NCBI GenBank assembly: GCA_029237695.1
Contig: CM055278.1
Span: 72,221,188-72,285,187, forward strand
Source of the DNA: Conchocele bisecta
Lineage: Eukaryota; Mollusca; Bivalvia; Lucinida; Thyasiridae
DNA: 64,000 nucleotides
Direction of reading: 5' to 3'
Numbering within the stretch: position 1 is the stretch's first letter; the number at the start of each line of letters is the position of its first letter. The translations under genes and the position numbers were made by a program. The notes beneath the pieces were generated by a model that saw only the letters and a list, made by a program, of their open reading frames with translations, made no database searches and was not told the origin of the DNA. Below, piece after piece: positions 33,895-44,216 of this stretch.

Positions 33895-36270
33895 TACCCA
33901 ACGCCCTTGTGGATATGTTAGGTGGTCTGCACACAGAAATGGCCCTCTGGAATACACTGGGAGATGTAGTGGATAGTTCCGACTGGACAACGGCACTCAC
34001 AGTTGCAGCAGTAGCATCCTCTGGCACAGCTAATTCATATCTCAAGGCAGCACACCTAACTCGAACTAGTCATGCCCACCAAGTCACACTCTTGACCCTG
34101 CATACTCTCCAGAAGGCGGCTTTCGTGCTGTCATGGCTTGGAGAAACGACATGCTGAAGAAGAGTTCTACTTTCATGTACTGGGACTTGATCATGATATA
34201 TGAAACCCTAATTCTCATCATCAGGGCTCACAGAGGGAAGAATTGACTGCTCTATGTGGACGTCTTGGCGGAATTCACACCACTTTTCTTTGCCTTGGAT
34301 CATGTGAATTACTCACGGTGGGTGCCTGTCCACATCAGGGATATGAAGTCCTTGCCGACACTATCAAGTATGAGTTTGAAAAGTGTTCTCATTTCCAAAA
34401 CCCCCAACAAGTTCTCTACGATCCCATTTGACCAGGCTCATGAGCAGGAGAACAAGATTGTGAAAGGTTCGGGCCGTGCGTTTGGGCTTACATAAAAGCC
34501 TGTTGCCTTCCGACGGTGGATGCTCCCGGGGCCAGAGACGGCCAGATTGCTGAATCAGTTTGAGGAAGAATACATTCCTGATGATGACACAGAAATTCCC
34601 AAGAACGTCCAGCACCACGAGCAGGGTCTCTCGACACAGAAGACCTTCCAGCGACAGGTTACCAGCCTCTCCGAAACCATCAGAAGAATGGGAAACCTAT
34701 TATTGGATAATACCCTGAGGATATAGGCAAGAACCAGTACCAGGAATTCGTCAAGAATGTGCACAGCCACTCTATCCATGACCCAATCAAGAGGAATTCT
34801 CTGGCACTCTTCAGGAAACCTCAACACAAGGCAATATCTATGCAGGGGAAGAACATCAAAGTGCTTCAGAACAATATTGCACTCTTTGGTCAGCTATACA
34901 TTTCCATGCAGAACCGTGAAGTTGACTTGGCCGAGTTATTTGCACATGAGATACAGTCCTCCCCTCCTTCCCTCTCAGCCTTCGGCAAGCTTCATCTTCC
35001 AAACACGAAGTCTGGATTGCTGCAATGTCTTGAGCAGCCCGGGCAATCAGAGCCACCATCGACTTACGACTGCAAGGTCCTGGATGGTGCTGTCATCATT
35101 CACTGCCTGCCCACTACCAGCGTCAGCTCCTTCCACGAGTATGAAGACATGGTTTTCATACCATACCTAGAGAAGCAGCTACAGGCTGCCACAAGGTTGG
35201 ATGTTGTGTGGGACACATACATGCCAGACAGTTTAAAGGAATCTACCCGGGAAAAGAGAGGCAAGGGCGTGCACAGGAAAGTGGCTAGCGATACAAAACT
35301 TCCAGGCAATTGGGTAGACTTCCTCCGTGACCCAGACAAAAAGAAGGAGCTGTTTTCCTTTTTGACTTCCAATGTTGAAAAGTTCAGCTGACCACCAGCC
35401 AAAGCTGTATATGTCACATCAGGGCAATATGTGACATCTATTGGAACCAGCATCCCCATGCAAAACTGCACTCATGAACAGGCGGACACAGGATCGTGGT
35501 TCATATACTGCATGCACTGGAGCATGGGGAAAAAACTATTCAAGTGCGTACATTGGATACAGATGTTGTAGTCATCCTTGCAGGCACATTCCATGATATC
35601 ATTGCGACTCAACCCTTGGCCGACATCTGCATGGGCAAGAATAATAGGTTTTACCACATCAACTTTATCTGTGCTAGCCTGGGGGAGTCACAATCACGTG
35701 CATTGCCTGTGTTCCACGCATTTTCAGGTAGTGACACAACATATGCCTTCAATGGCAAGGGCAAGAAGGCTGCTTGGCAGGCCTGGCAGGCCTATTGAAG
35801 ACGTCACAGGGACATTTGTGTATCTGGCAGGTCACCCCTTCCAGCGGCTGGATCTCGACGACGACCCTTTCCAGAAGCTCGAGAGACTGACTGTTATCAT
35901 ATATGACAAATCAAGTCCTTTGAGATCTGTCCACGAGACACGAAGGTAAATCTTCTGCCAGAAGAATCGAACAATGGAAAAACTTCCACCCACCAACGAT
36001 ACGCTACTCGAGCATGTCCGACGCGCAGTGTATCAAGCAGGAACATGGACGACAAGCACACAAACACAGCTAGTGGTTCCTTCTCCACAGAATGTTGTCT
36101 GGACAAAGGTATCAGAGTCGTGTCTACCAGTTTGGGTGACAATTCCAGAGGTTTCCAAACCGTTCAGGGAGCTGATCAAATGCTCCTGCAATGGGGACTG
36201 CTCAAACTGTAAATGTGGCAAAGCAAATCTGGACTGTTCACCACTTTGCAAGTGCAAATGTATTCCATAG
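33895..36270 (+). pseudogene. Broken transposon ORF: nuclease-like protein with CXC tail
   Basis: The coding signal runs about 2.4 kb but shifts frame near 34150, 34737, 35490 and 35795, with stops at 35389 and 35947. The longest open piece is 34759-35391 (210 codons). Blocks in order: MLGGLHTEMALWNTLGD (33916), FFALDHVNYSRWVPVH, FDQAHEQENKIVKGSG, HSIHDPIKRNSLALFRKP, VVWDTYMPDSLKESTREKRG, HEQADT (35473), DTDVVVILAG (35556), ALPVFHAFSGSDTT, ELIKCSCNGDCSNCKC and CSPLCKCKC (36171-36267). I recognise this as a widespread invertebrate transposon-borne protein whose function I cannot state. HEQADT followed by DTDVVV resembles the acidic E..A/D...D.D core of XPG/PIN-type nucleases. The cysteine tail looks like a CXC (tesmin/TSO1-type) DNA-binding region. 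Both are inferences by eye. The element is dead here. Confidence 0.8.
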
Positions 36271-36439
36271 AACATTGCAAACTGTGTGTTCCTTGCAAGA
36301 GACATCACATAATAATGTCACATATAATAATTTAAGAACTATGGCTGTTGTTATAAACACATTGCATTCCAACTCAACACCATGTAATGGTCTAGCCTCG
36401 GTGGTGTAATATATTAAGGTGCAAGTAGAACTACCCAGA

Positions 36440-36460
36440 TACCTATTAATAAAGCATTAC
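36440..36460 (+). promoter_or_regulatory. Possible polyadenylation signal of the transposon ORF
   Basis: An AATAAA hexamer (attaataaagc) lies about 180 bases after the CXC-coding end. Weak evidence, since the background is AT-rich. Confidence 0.35.
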
Positions 36461-36586
36461 AGCAGTTACTTGCTTGTCTGTACCAGATTTTTGTCTCTAC
36501 CATTTAAATTACTGTAGATGTTCTACTATGTGACTGCCTCGGACATCTTTAATGTCATCTTCAAAATTGTGTCTGTAAGACACAGC

Positions 36587-36890
36587 AATGCCCCCATTGA
36601 CAGCTTTTTCTCGAAAAATTGTTAAGTCAATAACGTGGAAAAAGTAGGTCACTGTCAAATCAAGGTCACATACTACATATTAGTTTTGTAGCACACCACT
36701 AGGCAAGTATGTTGTGAAAGTTTGGTGGCTGTGTGTATTGCAGTGGGTGTTGCAGTCGCTGAGAATAATACTTTTCAAACAAGGTGAACCAAACGTGTGA
36801 CGGACGGACGGACACACACATGGATGCACGCACGCACAGACAGACAGGTACAAAACATACTGCCCCACTGACATTCCGTCATGGGGGCAT
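36587..36890. mobile_element. Small MITE with microsatellites, inside the 6-kb transposon
   Basis: Ends aatgcccccattgac and gtcatgggggcat are inverted. The interior holds ggacggacggacacacac and cacgcacgcacagacagaca. It lies downstream of the ORF. Confidence 0.65.
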
Positions 36891-37097
36891 AAGTACATTG
36901 AGCGCACAGTCGGGTGGATATTCGGCGCAAAAAAACTTTATTATTATGATTATTATTATATATGGCGGCCATCTTGGATTTTGGTGCTTTACATTAAAAT
37001 CTCTGGAGGGCTGCTAGGCTAACATTAATTAATAGGCACTAAGGGAGCCTTGTGCCAAATATGGTGATTTTATCAGTCAGATAACGGTAATTTCACA

Positions 37098-37433
37098 ACT
37101 ATACCGCGCGCCTTGTTTAGCTGTAAACTATGGAATGATGTATCTGCAACGAACATTCGTAAACTTGAAATAGTGCACCACGTCTGCTTTAAATTTGCCC
37201 AATCTTTACCGAGACAAAGTCGAACAGACTGTGCACTGGACATGTTGGGTACGTGTTCATTGGAGTCGTACATGGACGCTCTAAAACTCAACTTCTTTGA
37301 CACGTTATGTAGATGCGATAACAATATCTGTTCACACTCAGATTGTATCAGTGTATGTCCAAACACGTTGATAATTTGGGCAAAATCAACGAAGGCGGAG
37401 GTTTATTCTCTGTTATATTCCAATAGATATTGA
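37098..37433 (+). pseudogene. LINE ORF2 remnant: C-terminal region
   Basis: It resumes the LINE after the 6-kb insertion: RALFSCKLWNDVSATNIRKL, then HHVCFKFAQSLPRQSRTDCA, LDMLGTCSLESYMDALKL and NFFDTLCR. This order (ALYG-CELW, LE..H..C.K..Q.LP.R.RTD, ML....IE..ID..KL.FF) is typical of the region after the RT in CR1/Jockey-like LINEs. One open frame to a stop at 37431. A 3' tail is not visible. Confidence 0.82.
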
Positions 37434-37639
37434 TAACCATCTACATGTACATTTCTTGTAAAGATCTCCACCGCAGCTGGTTGTGCAAATAACGCCAATA
37501 CCCAGGCGTGGGGCTGTAGGGTGGTATAATATACCGATTTAGACACGTAGAAAAAACAAGAGTTATTATATGCTAATATGTTAGTCACATTTCCATGTAC
37601 AATGTGGTCAACTGGAATGTTCTGGCTGCCACGTAAACA

Positions 37640-37995
37640 ATCAAATCTCTGTCTTGCAAAAGCTCAGACGCTACTCAGACGCTCAAGGTGATCTTGGATC
37701 ACAAACATAAAACAGGATTTAGTTTATCATATTGCTCGGCGTCTTTGTACTGGGTTTTGTAAAGATCGTTCCACGTCAGTCCCAGATAACGATTAGCAAA
37801 CATTAGACAAAGGCTACCATGCACGATTCTGCGCAAACCGGATGCCGTAGGCCCAGATCAATACGTACCGGTTCTTAATGAATGTCAAAGAACGTTTCGT
37901 TTTCAGACTTCTCACGCGGCGGGTATTGCTTCCAGTGTTTGGGGCGGTATTTCACGAAATCGTGCTTAATTAGTGTGTTTTTCATATTCAATATT
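37640..37995 (+). pseudogene. Possible Tc1/mariner transposase fragment
   Basis: One frame reads AVGPDQYVPVLNECQRTFRF and then SSVWGGISRNRA (VWGGIS at 37937-37954). VWGGIS after a basic strand is characteristic of the Tc1/IS630 transposase fold. The normal preceding glycine run (GGGSVMVWGG) is altered and stops are frequent. An alternative is the extreme C-terminus of the LINE. Low certainty. Confidence 0.35.
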
Positions 37996-38028
37996 CAATG
38001 TCCAAGTTCGGTAAACCAGTTTATAAGG

Positions 38029-38232
38029 TTGGTATATTACACTACCGCCCGCGTTAATCAATATTTGTCCATTTTCTTTTCAAAATACATGAATATTGCC
38101 CTAACAACCAAGCAGCTTGATTGACTGAGCCTGAGCTGTGCTACTGCTCAGGCTCAGACAATCAAGTTGCTTACGAGTTCCCATTAAACGTTTGATATCT
38201 GGGCAAGGTTAACGCAGGCGGTTGTGTATAAT
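38029..38232. mobile_element. CACCACCGCC-hairpin MITE, copy
   Basis: Starts tacactaccgcccgcgttaa. Centre gcctgagctgtgctactgct plus caggc. Ends aaggttaacgcaggcggttg. Confidence 0.85.
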
Positions 38233-38328
38233 GACGTATTACGAAACAACATGTATGTTTATACTGTTTACTCGCTTCACTACGTATGTCTCAATACCGA
38301 TCTTGTTTTGGCTATTACTACAACAGCC

Positions 38329-38387
38329 ACCTCTCTACAACAGCCAGTTGTGCGTCTTCCCATGGGTGTCTGTTGTAGAGAGGTTGC
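38329..38387. repeat. Small palindrome with transposon-end look
   Basis: acctctctacaacag and ctgttgtagagaggt enclose about 29 bases. The first arm is preceded by another acaacagccacctctctaca copy. It may be a minimal foldback of a mariner/pogo-type element. Confidence 0.65.
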
Positions 38388-38404
38388 ACTGATATGAAGT
38401 TGTG

Positions 38405-38518
38405 ACTGGAGAAATATGGTGTACTTGTACTGCAACCAGATCCAGCTCAGCCTGTGCATCCGCAGCTGCTGCATTGGTCACAGATCCCATAAGCCACACT
38501 TCCCTAGTCACAGACACA
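38405..38518. mobile_element. GATCAG-hairpin MITE, short copy
   Basis: It begins gttgtgactggagaaatatg and ends cacagatcccataagccaca followed by cttccctagtcacagaca. The family consensus has a ggcttatgggttttgcgacc end. Internal cagcctgtgcatccgca. Confidence 0.75.
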
Positions 38519-38584
38519 TACATGTATGGGTATAGAACGGTCACGTAACAAAGATCCTCATAATTAACCAAAATTAAACATGAA

Positions 38585-38955
38585 ATGACATCCCTAAGCG
38601 AAGCTTATCACCTCCCTGGCTGCCTTGATAATAAAATCAAACAAGTCCTCATTAACCGTGATATTGGGCGGTTGGACGTAGGTTGTACTGACAGTTTTGA
38701 TAATAAAACAAAGAAATAAAATGAGAGAAAAACACGTTAACATTTTTGCCTTACAAACAAGGTGAACGTAAGTCCTCAGTGACCCTGATCTTCGGCGGTC
38801 GGACGTGGGTCGTATGCAAAACAAAGCACCATCCCTAGACAAACATCGAATATCATTAAAAATCGGTGAAGCGATTCATGAGTTATTGAAAACTGAACGG
38901 TGTTACTAACGTACATGTACGTACGTACATGGACTAACGCTATATCCCCTCTGAG
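38585..38955. repeat. Element related to the 55-bp minisatellite flank, with about one unit
   Basis: 38585-38640 (catccctaagcgaagcttat...ctgccttgataataaaatc) is a single diverged 55-bp unit. 38755-38940 (aaacaaggtgaacgtaagtc, gtgggtcgtatgcaaaacaa, acgtacgtacatggacta) matches 56350-56530, which follows the large array. So this is an unexpanded relative. Confidence 0.82.
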
Positions 38956-38959
38956 TTGT

Positions 38960-39180
38960 TTCTATGTTCACCCATATTCGTACATACATATCGGATTTCC
39001 CATCTTGTTGCGCTCAACAATATATAAAATCCGATACTTATGTACTGATATCGGTGAACATTTTCTAGGAAATCGGATAATTGTGTACCTAGTTGTGAAA
39101 CTAGAAACAAGCCAGCAGTCCTAGTATCGTCATATATCTTCCACTAAATCACTTTACACAGAGTCATGATGGAAACTCGC
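38960..39180. repeat. Inverted-repeat remnant related to 62689-62880
   Basis: Shares catatcggatttcccatctt, agccagcagtcctagtatcg and ccactaaatcactttacaca with 62750-62870. Confidence 0.65.
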
Positions 39181-39960
39181 TTTTATTTGTTATAGCACTG
39201 ATATGCCACGTTAATAGTTTGATATTCGGGCATCTGCCAATTCAGTTGATGGGCATTTCTGCTAAGTTTGCAAATGTGCTGTGCGGAAATCAGCCAATTC
39301 GTCTTTGCGCTTGACTGAAATACGTGCACATTTACGGTTTCGATTACAAAAAATATATAATTACACGTGATTGTCTAAATCGCTACCGGCAAATTACCGC
39401 GATGAGATTTAAGAAGTTCTTCCGTAATTTACATACACGCATGAGTTAATTCCGGCTAGCCAATCGCCTGAAAGCCTCGGACCATGAACGGAAATGACGC
39501 CCCCCGTGGTGTTCGCGTGACACAGACTATTCCAGCAAGCTTCAATGATTAACAATACTAAGATGCACGAACACACATTTCGGGACGTCATTACCGACTG
39601 CATAAAATGCGGAAATGTAAAAGCTCGCCATTTCCACACGCGCAATTAGTCCCACAGCGAATTAAAGAGACTAATGTCTGTTGCACGTTATACAAACTGA
39701 AAGAGAGGATGTTGATAATTATACGTATTGAATCCCAATACCAATTTCGTCAACACTTAAATCCATTCACCCCTAAATATACACCATTGACTTGTCCATG
39801 CTCATTTTTGGACTATTCCATTAATGAGAACATTCAGATACGTTTCATACTATAACAAATGAGAAATGCTGGAGTTCCTATTGCGACGTTCATTATGAGC
39901 GGGCCCATCATGTTATACATAGTTTTCACATGTTGACTTTATGATCCGCATAGTTGAACG
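39181..39960. other. No feature recognised
   Basis: Short frames only. A GC-richer patch at 39450-39520. Confidence 0.4.
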
Positions 39961-39965
39961 GGTCA

Positions 39966-40354
39966 AGTATATACGGAGCACAGCAGGGGACGTATAGTTC
40001 TTTTTTTATTAATTCGTTCCCACAAAATAACAATTCGTTCCCTCAATTTAACAATTCGTTCCAACGAATTAACAATTCGTTCGCTCCCACGGGAACGAAT
40101 TGTTAATTCGTGAGAACGAATTGTTATATCGTGGGAACGAATTGTTCATTCGAGGGAACGAATTGTTAAATTGAGGTAACGAATTGTCTTTTCGTGGGAA
40201 CGAATTGTTAATTTGAGGGAACGAATTGTTATATCGTGGGAACGAATTGTTAATTCCAGGGAACGAATTGTTAAATTGAGGGAACGAATTGTCATTTCGT
40301 GGGAACGAATTAATACAAAGATATATGTCCCCTGCTGGCCTCCGTAAGTATACA
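39966..40354. mobile_element. Foldback element whose arms are tandem repeats
   Basis: The outer inverted repeats, around tacggagcacagcaggggac and gtcccctgctggcctccgta, enclose about 14 words of ggaacgaattgtta or its complement, spaced 20-21 bp. The words switch orientation once, at about 40085-40092. Variation between ttcgtg, ttcgag and ttgagg linkers is ordered. A second array without the outer ends lies at 43678-43875. Confidence 0.88.
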
Positions 40355-40746
40355 TGTTAAAATAATAAAAAATACATCTATTTCCTTGGGCATTCGTTTT
40401 ATTTGATGACATTCCGTGGAATATTAATTCAAATGCGAACTACATTGTGTTGTGATTGGCACGCGTCTGAGCAGGAACATATTACTTGAGTGGTGACTTA
40501 CTATGATATATGTATATCAACGAGTTTACTGATTTCATAACAAACGAGGCTATGCCGAGCTTCTTATGACATTAGTCAGCGGGTATAATAAATATAATAT
40601 TAATTCAACACAGTGTTATCTCCGATATATGGCATAAGCACAGTGTCATGTACTGAAGTTGTACTGACATAAGCACAGCGTCATGTACTGAAGTTGTACT
40701 GATATAAACAATTGTGTTTTCTGTAGCTGTATCATTTGTTTATTTA
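40355..40746. other. Mostly unrecognised; one 2-copy tandem
   Basis: cataagcacagtgtcatgta and ctgaagttgtactga are repeated directly at 40632 and 40669. Nothing else supported. Confidence 0.5.
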
Positions 40747-41018
40747 CTTCCGGCCTTCGTCCAGTATTCCCGCGACAATACCCCGATAAATTCCACAAAA
40801 AGGCCATTCATTCCTTATAATTCCAGCATTTGAAATAAATTCATCAAGAAAATGTGTTTATTTTCATTAAGAATTATTTTAACTGCGCCTCACGGTTACG
40901 GTAAGTAGTTCGGCGTGCGAGTTTACTGGGATATAAATTTTGGACGGAGACTTGCTACGGGCCAATCAAATATTAGGGAATTGTGTAAATATATGTTTGT
41001 GCTGGAATTATTACACTC
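40747..41018. mobile_element. TCGCGGGAATAC hairpin MITE, copy 3 (inverted, deleted)
   Basis: Reverse orientation to 16744. It starts within the hairpin loop (ccggccttcgtccagtattc), so one arm is lost, and cttttccaagttt is deleted after cgcgac. It ends aattccctaatatttg-type sequence read in reverse. Confidence 0.82.
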
Positions 41019-41139
41019 GTGTATTATTAGTTTTAATACACAGTGTTAATAAATTGCGCAAACCCATTTTATGCAATACAATGAAACACGTGTGGCTTTG
41101 TAGAACCGCCTACTGTTCACCAATAAAACAAAACAACAT

Positions 41140-41370
41140 GTTTTTGGGACGGTGACATTTGTGTTATTGATGAAAAAGTAAGTACATTGGAATATGTAAG
41201 TAAGTAAGTAAGTAAGTAATTAGTTTATTATAGTGACAAATGTTGAACGAAACAGGGAATATGTACAATATAATATTGACGAAAATACCCGGCGTTCTGG
41301 ACCTATATGTTTTAAATGTAAAATGTTTAAAAAGTTCATCCGCAGCAAAACGTGGAACAAACAGTAGGGA
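41140..41370. mobile_element. Fragment of the GTCTCTTCCACGTTTTGC element
   Basis: gttattgatgaaaaagtaag and gcagcaaaacgtggaacaaa match the right arm of 17460-18005. Between them lies a (taag)n microsatellite (41194-41218) and unrelated sequence. Confidence 0.7.
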
Positions 41371-41613
41371 TGGGTGAACAGTAGGGGTTTCTGCATGTGT
41401 AATAACGTCGCACTTGTTTGTGTGTATGTTTGTGTGGTTGTCCTATTCGACGATTATCATGGATCGCTTGACTATGTCTTGTTATTTCGATCCAAGCATT
41501 CGCGTGCGAAGAAAACGTTATTAATAATTGACAGGACTAGCGCAGATGGTAATTGTGCACTGCCTTTGTTTTGAGACATTCTGGCATCGAAGACTTTTCC
41601 AAGTGTTCATTTG

Positions 41614-41848
41614 TGGCTGTGACTAAAGCAATGGGGCTTATGAGTTTCGCGACGAGTGTATATCCAGATCAGACTGTGCGTTCGCACAGTCTGATCTGGA
41701 TCTGCACTGTTCGCCATTTCATCAATGAAACGGCCGTCATGCTTCTATGAAGCAATCCAGATCGTTATCAGGCTACAGGTGTGTGGTATTTCAATAGGAG
41801 CTACTGGTCACAAATTAGATAAGCCTCATTTCTCCAGTCACAGGCACG
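41614..41848. mobile_element. GATCAG-hairpin MITE, copy
   Basis: Ends ggctgtgactaaagcaatgg with ggcttatgagtttcgcgac, and aagcctcatttctccagtca with caggc. Hairpin atccagatcagactgtgcg/ttcgcacagtctgatctgga at 41660-41700. Confidence 0.85.
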
Positions 41849-41849
41849 T

Positions 41850-42960
41850 TTGGGCGACGGTCCGTAATTGGACCCTCTCCCCTTGGGGGTTTGTGGACAC
41901 AACGAGACGGAATACGCTTAACTGATGCGGCAGTATGACGCGACACTTTAGGTACCAGCTCACTTGAAAAAAGGCTTAGTTTCGTAGTTTTCCTATGGAC
42001 TTTTTACTGAATATTCCAAAACTGCCTGTCTGTGCTGATTGAATGTGACTTAAAATTAAATACTCAGCATCCTATGCTATTTTCAGCTGACAAAAGCAAG
42101 TATTTGTAAAAGTATGTGCTAAACTGTGATCTGGTCCATTCAGTGAGCATATTCAGATTCAACTTGTACGCATCTTCCGCTCGAGATGTGTGTTTGCTGT
42201 TTGGGGCGCAATTTTAACAGTCTGAAACAGAGGTTTTTAGCTCGAAAACAAATCACTCGGTACCAGTACTGACTATGATCAGTGTGGGCAGGTATACATG
42301 TAGAATTGATTCACACATTATTTGTTAGTGCAAACTCCGCATGTCACATAGCTTTCTGGCGCCTTTAGTCCAGCGGCCATGACGGAATAAGTGCAGAAAT
42401 TGACCACCACATGCTAACTTTTACACATTATAAATGCCCTTAGCTGTATGCCAATTTGACTTGTGTAGTTACTAAAGTTTCTTGACATATAATATAACAG
42501 GTATATACAACAAATAGCCTCTGTGGATATATAAAGAGGATACCTGAGAAAAAAACTTGCGGAAGTGCTCGCTCGGCCAAAAATTACTAAACAAAGTCTC
42601 AAATCTTGGTGGACTAGTACCTTAGGTTACTTTCCACCATTGCTTGCCACTACTAGTATATAATTTAACAGAATCCTGTGTTACCGGGATTTATTTAAAA
42701 TGCATAAGGAATGGAATACATTCTGTCATACAGAATTACCTTGTGGACAGTAAAATATGAGGAGAAAACAAGGTGTGAACTATCATGTAAGACATTCCCA
42801 TGACTCGGAAGGCATGCTTGATTAAACAAGCAGACATCCGAAAATGGATCAACGAACGATATGGTCATGTGACGTATGAATATGTGACAGGCAGCAGGTT
42901 CCAACGTTTACCAATGTATTTATTCCTTGACTTTATTATGTCTCAATGAACGTATGTGAT
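41850..42960. other. No feature recognised
   Basis: Low-copy-looking sequence, short frames only, no motif. Confidence 0.45.
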
Positions 42961-42962
42961 GT

Positions 42963-43050
42963 TACAGTGGGGTCAGCGTGTAAGTGCTCACACGAACGAA
43001 CACGACAGGTTGGTTCCAACCTGTCGTGTTCGTTCGTGTGTGCACTGTAC
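42963..43050. mobile_element. CAGTGGGGTCAGCG palindrome, copy 1 (end lost)
   Basis: tacagtggggtcagcgtgta begins it. The stem cacacgaacgaacacgacag is mirrored by ctgtcgtgttcgttcgtgtg. The right terminal sequence present in 60963-61066 is deleted after gtgtgtgcac. Confidence 0.88.
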
Positions 43051-43201
43051 CACTCCGTTGAAACGTCTCATCGAGAAACTATATGTCGTTACCACTCGTA
43101 TTAACCGTTTCGTCGAGAACAGTATGTGTTATTATATCCTGTGGTAAAAGCTAGCTTAGAACATCTCAGCTCTACGGATGTGTTGTACTATTTCATCTGT
43201 C

Positions 43202-43507
43202 TTTTATATTTTCTGTATCCGTGAGAGCTGAGACACTTATAGTGTAAAATTTAGTCTCAATAACAGCCGAATTTGTCCAGTCGTTTTGCTACACAGTCTG
43301 ACGAGTGAGAAGTTTAACACTTCACTGTCATGTTAAAAACAGTCATAGACCAATACTAGACATGTAGGTATAGTACATAGTTTGACATTGGTTATCCTTT
43401 TATTCCCATTTGTGTAGCAAAACACCAGGACAAATTGGGCTGTTATTGTGACTAAATGTTACACTATAAGGGTCTCAGCTCTCATGGATACTGAAAATAT
43501 AAATAAT
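43202..43507. mobile_element. Foldback MITE with about 95-bp arms
   Basis: The left arm tatccgtgagagctgagaca, acttatagtgtaaaattta, aacagccgaatttgtccag is mirrored by ggacaaattgggctgtta, gttacactataagggtctca, gctctcatggatactgaaaa. No coding content in the spacer. Confidence 0.85.
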
Positions 43508-43519
43508 AAGTAATAAGGT

Positions 43520-43668
43520 GTGACTGTGACTTGAGAAATGGGCGTGTGGGTTATATACCAGTGTCGCCGCAGATCAGCCTGTGCAATCGCACAGTCTGCT
43601 CAGGATCTGCACTGTTCGCTATTTCATCAACGAAATACCCATCATATTTCTAATAAGCAATATATATC
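43520..43668. mobile_element. GATCAG-hairpin MITE, left part
   Basis: gtgactgtgacttgagaaat, then gatcagcctgtgcaatcgca and ctgttcgctatttcatcaac. The right end is missing; the sequence runs into the aacgaattgtta array. Confidence 0.75.
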
Positions 43669-43677
43669 AAAATCAGT

Positions 43678-43875
43678 TTAACAATTCGGGAACGAATTGT
43701 TAATTCGTGGGAACGAATTGTTAATTCGAGGGAACGAATTGTTAAATTGAGGGAACGAATTGTCATTTCGTGGGAACGAATTGTTAGTTCGAGGGAACGA
43801 ATTGTTATATCGTGGGAACGAATTGTTAAATTGAAGGAATTAATTGTTATTTCTATTTCGTGGGAACAAATTAAT
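43678..43875. repeat. GGAACGAATTGTTA tandem array
   Basis: About nine units of 20-21 bp with linkers ttcgtg, ttcgag, ttgagg as in 39966-40354, all in one orientation and without the outer terminal repeats. Confidence 0.9.
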
Positions 43876-44146
43876 AAATAAAAAATCAATTTTAGTTTTT
43901 TAATCAGTTTATGTAGGTAAATAACGGTTTTATTTTCTATCCGCATCCATCTTTTTCGGAACCGTCCAACATTACACATTTGATCACACCTCACCGATTG
44001 AGAACTGTTAAATGTGAATTCCCAGAAAACTGAGTGTGTTACATTTAGCGTCGCTGTTTAAAAGCGTTTCTTGATTAGTTTGCAGGTGCGTCGTGTAGCT
44101 CCATTCTCTCTCTGTGACTTGTGTCGGTACTCTGGCAGTTCATATA

Positions 44147-44216
44147 CAGTGGAACCTCTCTAAACCGGACACCCTGGGAGGTTCCCAGGGTGTCCGGTTT
44201 AGAGATGTTCCACTGT
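44147..44216. mobile_element. Minimal palindromic element with mariner/pogo-like ends
   Basis: cagtggaacctctctaaacc and ggtttagagatgttccactg enclose ggacaccctggga/tcccagggtgtcc. Solo or diverged ends of the same kind occur at 44284-44356, 27285 and 50628. CAGT-type termini are usual for Tc1/mariner/pogo. Confidence 0.8.

Larger units (their letters stand above)
31117..37103. mobile_element. About 6-kb DNA transposon with about 140-bp terminal inverted repeats, inside the LINE
   Basis: The left end (31132-31276) has attaccgttaccttgctgat, then ctggagattttaacat and caagatggccgccatata. These are mirrored at 36957-37103 (tatggcggccatcttggatt, aaaatctctggagggctgct, ttatcagtcagataacggta). The element splits the LINE between KLYHTIV and ALFSCKLW. 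Target duplication is unclear. It carries the broken ORF at 33895-36270, an inverted 1.1-kb repeat and a second small MITE. Superfamily is uncertain; Academ-like is one candidate because of the possible XPG-like core in the ORF. Confidence 0.85.

Noticed and set aside
36784..37017. Short frame over the GGACGGAC and CACGCACG runs
   Set aside because: Microsatellite-driven frame inside a small MITE and the transposon TIR.
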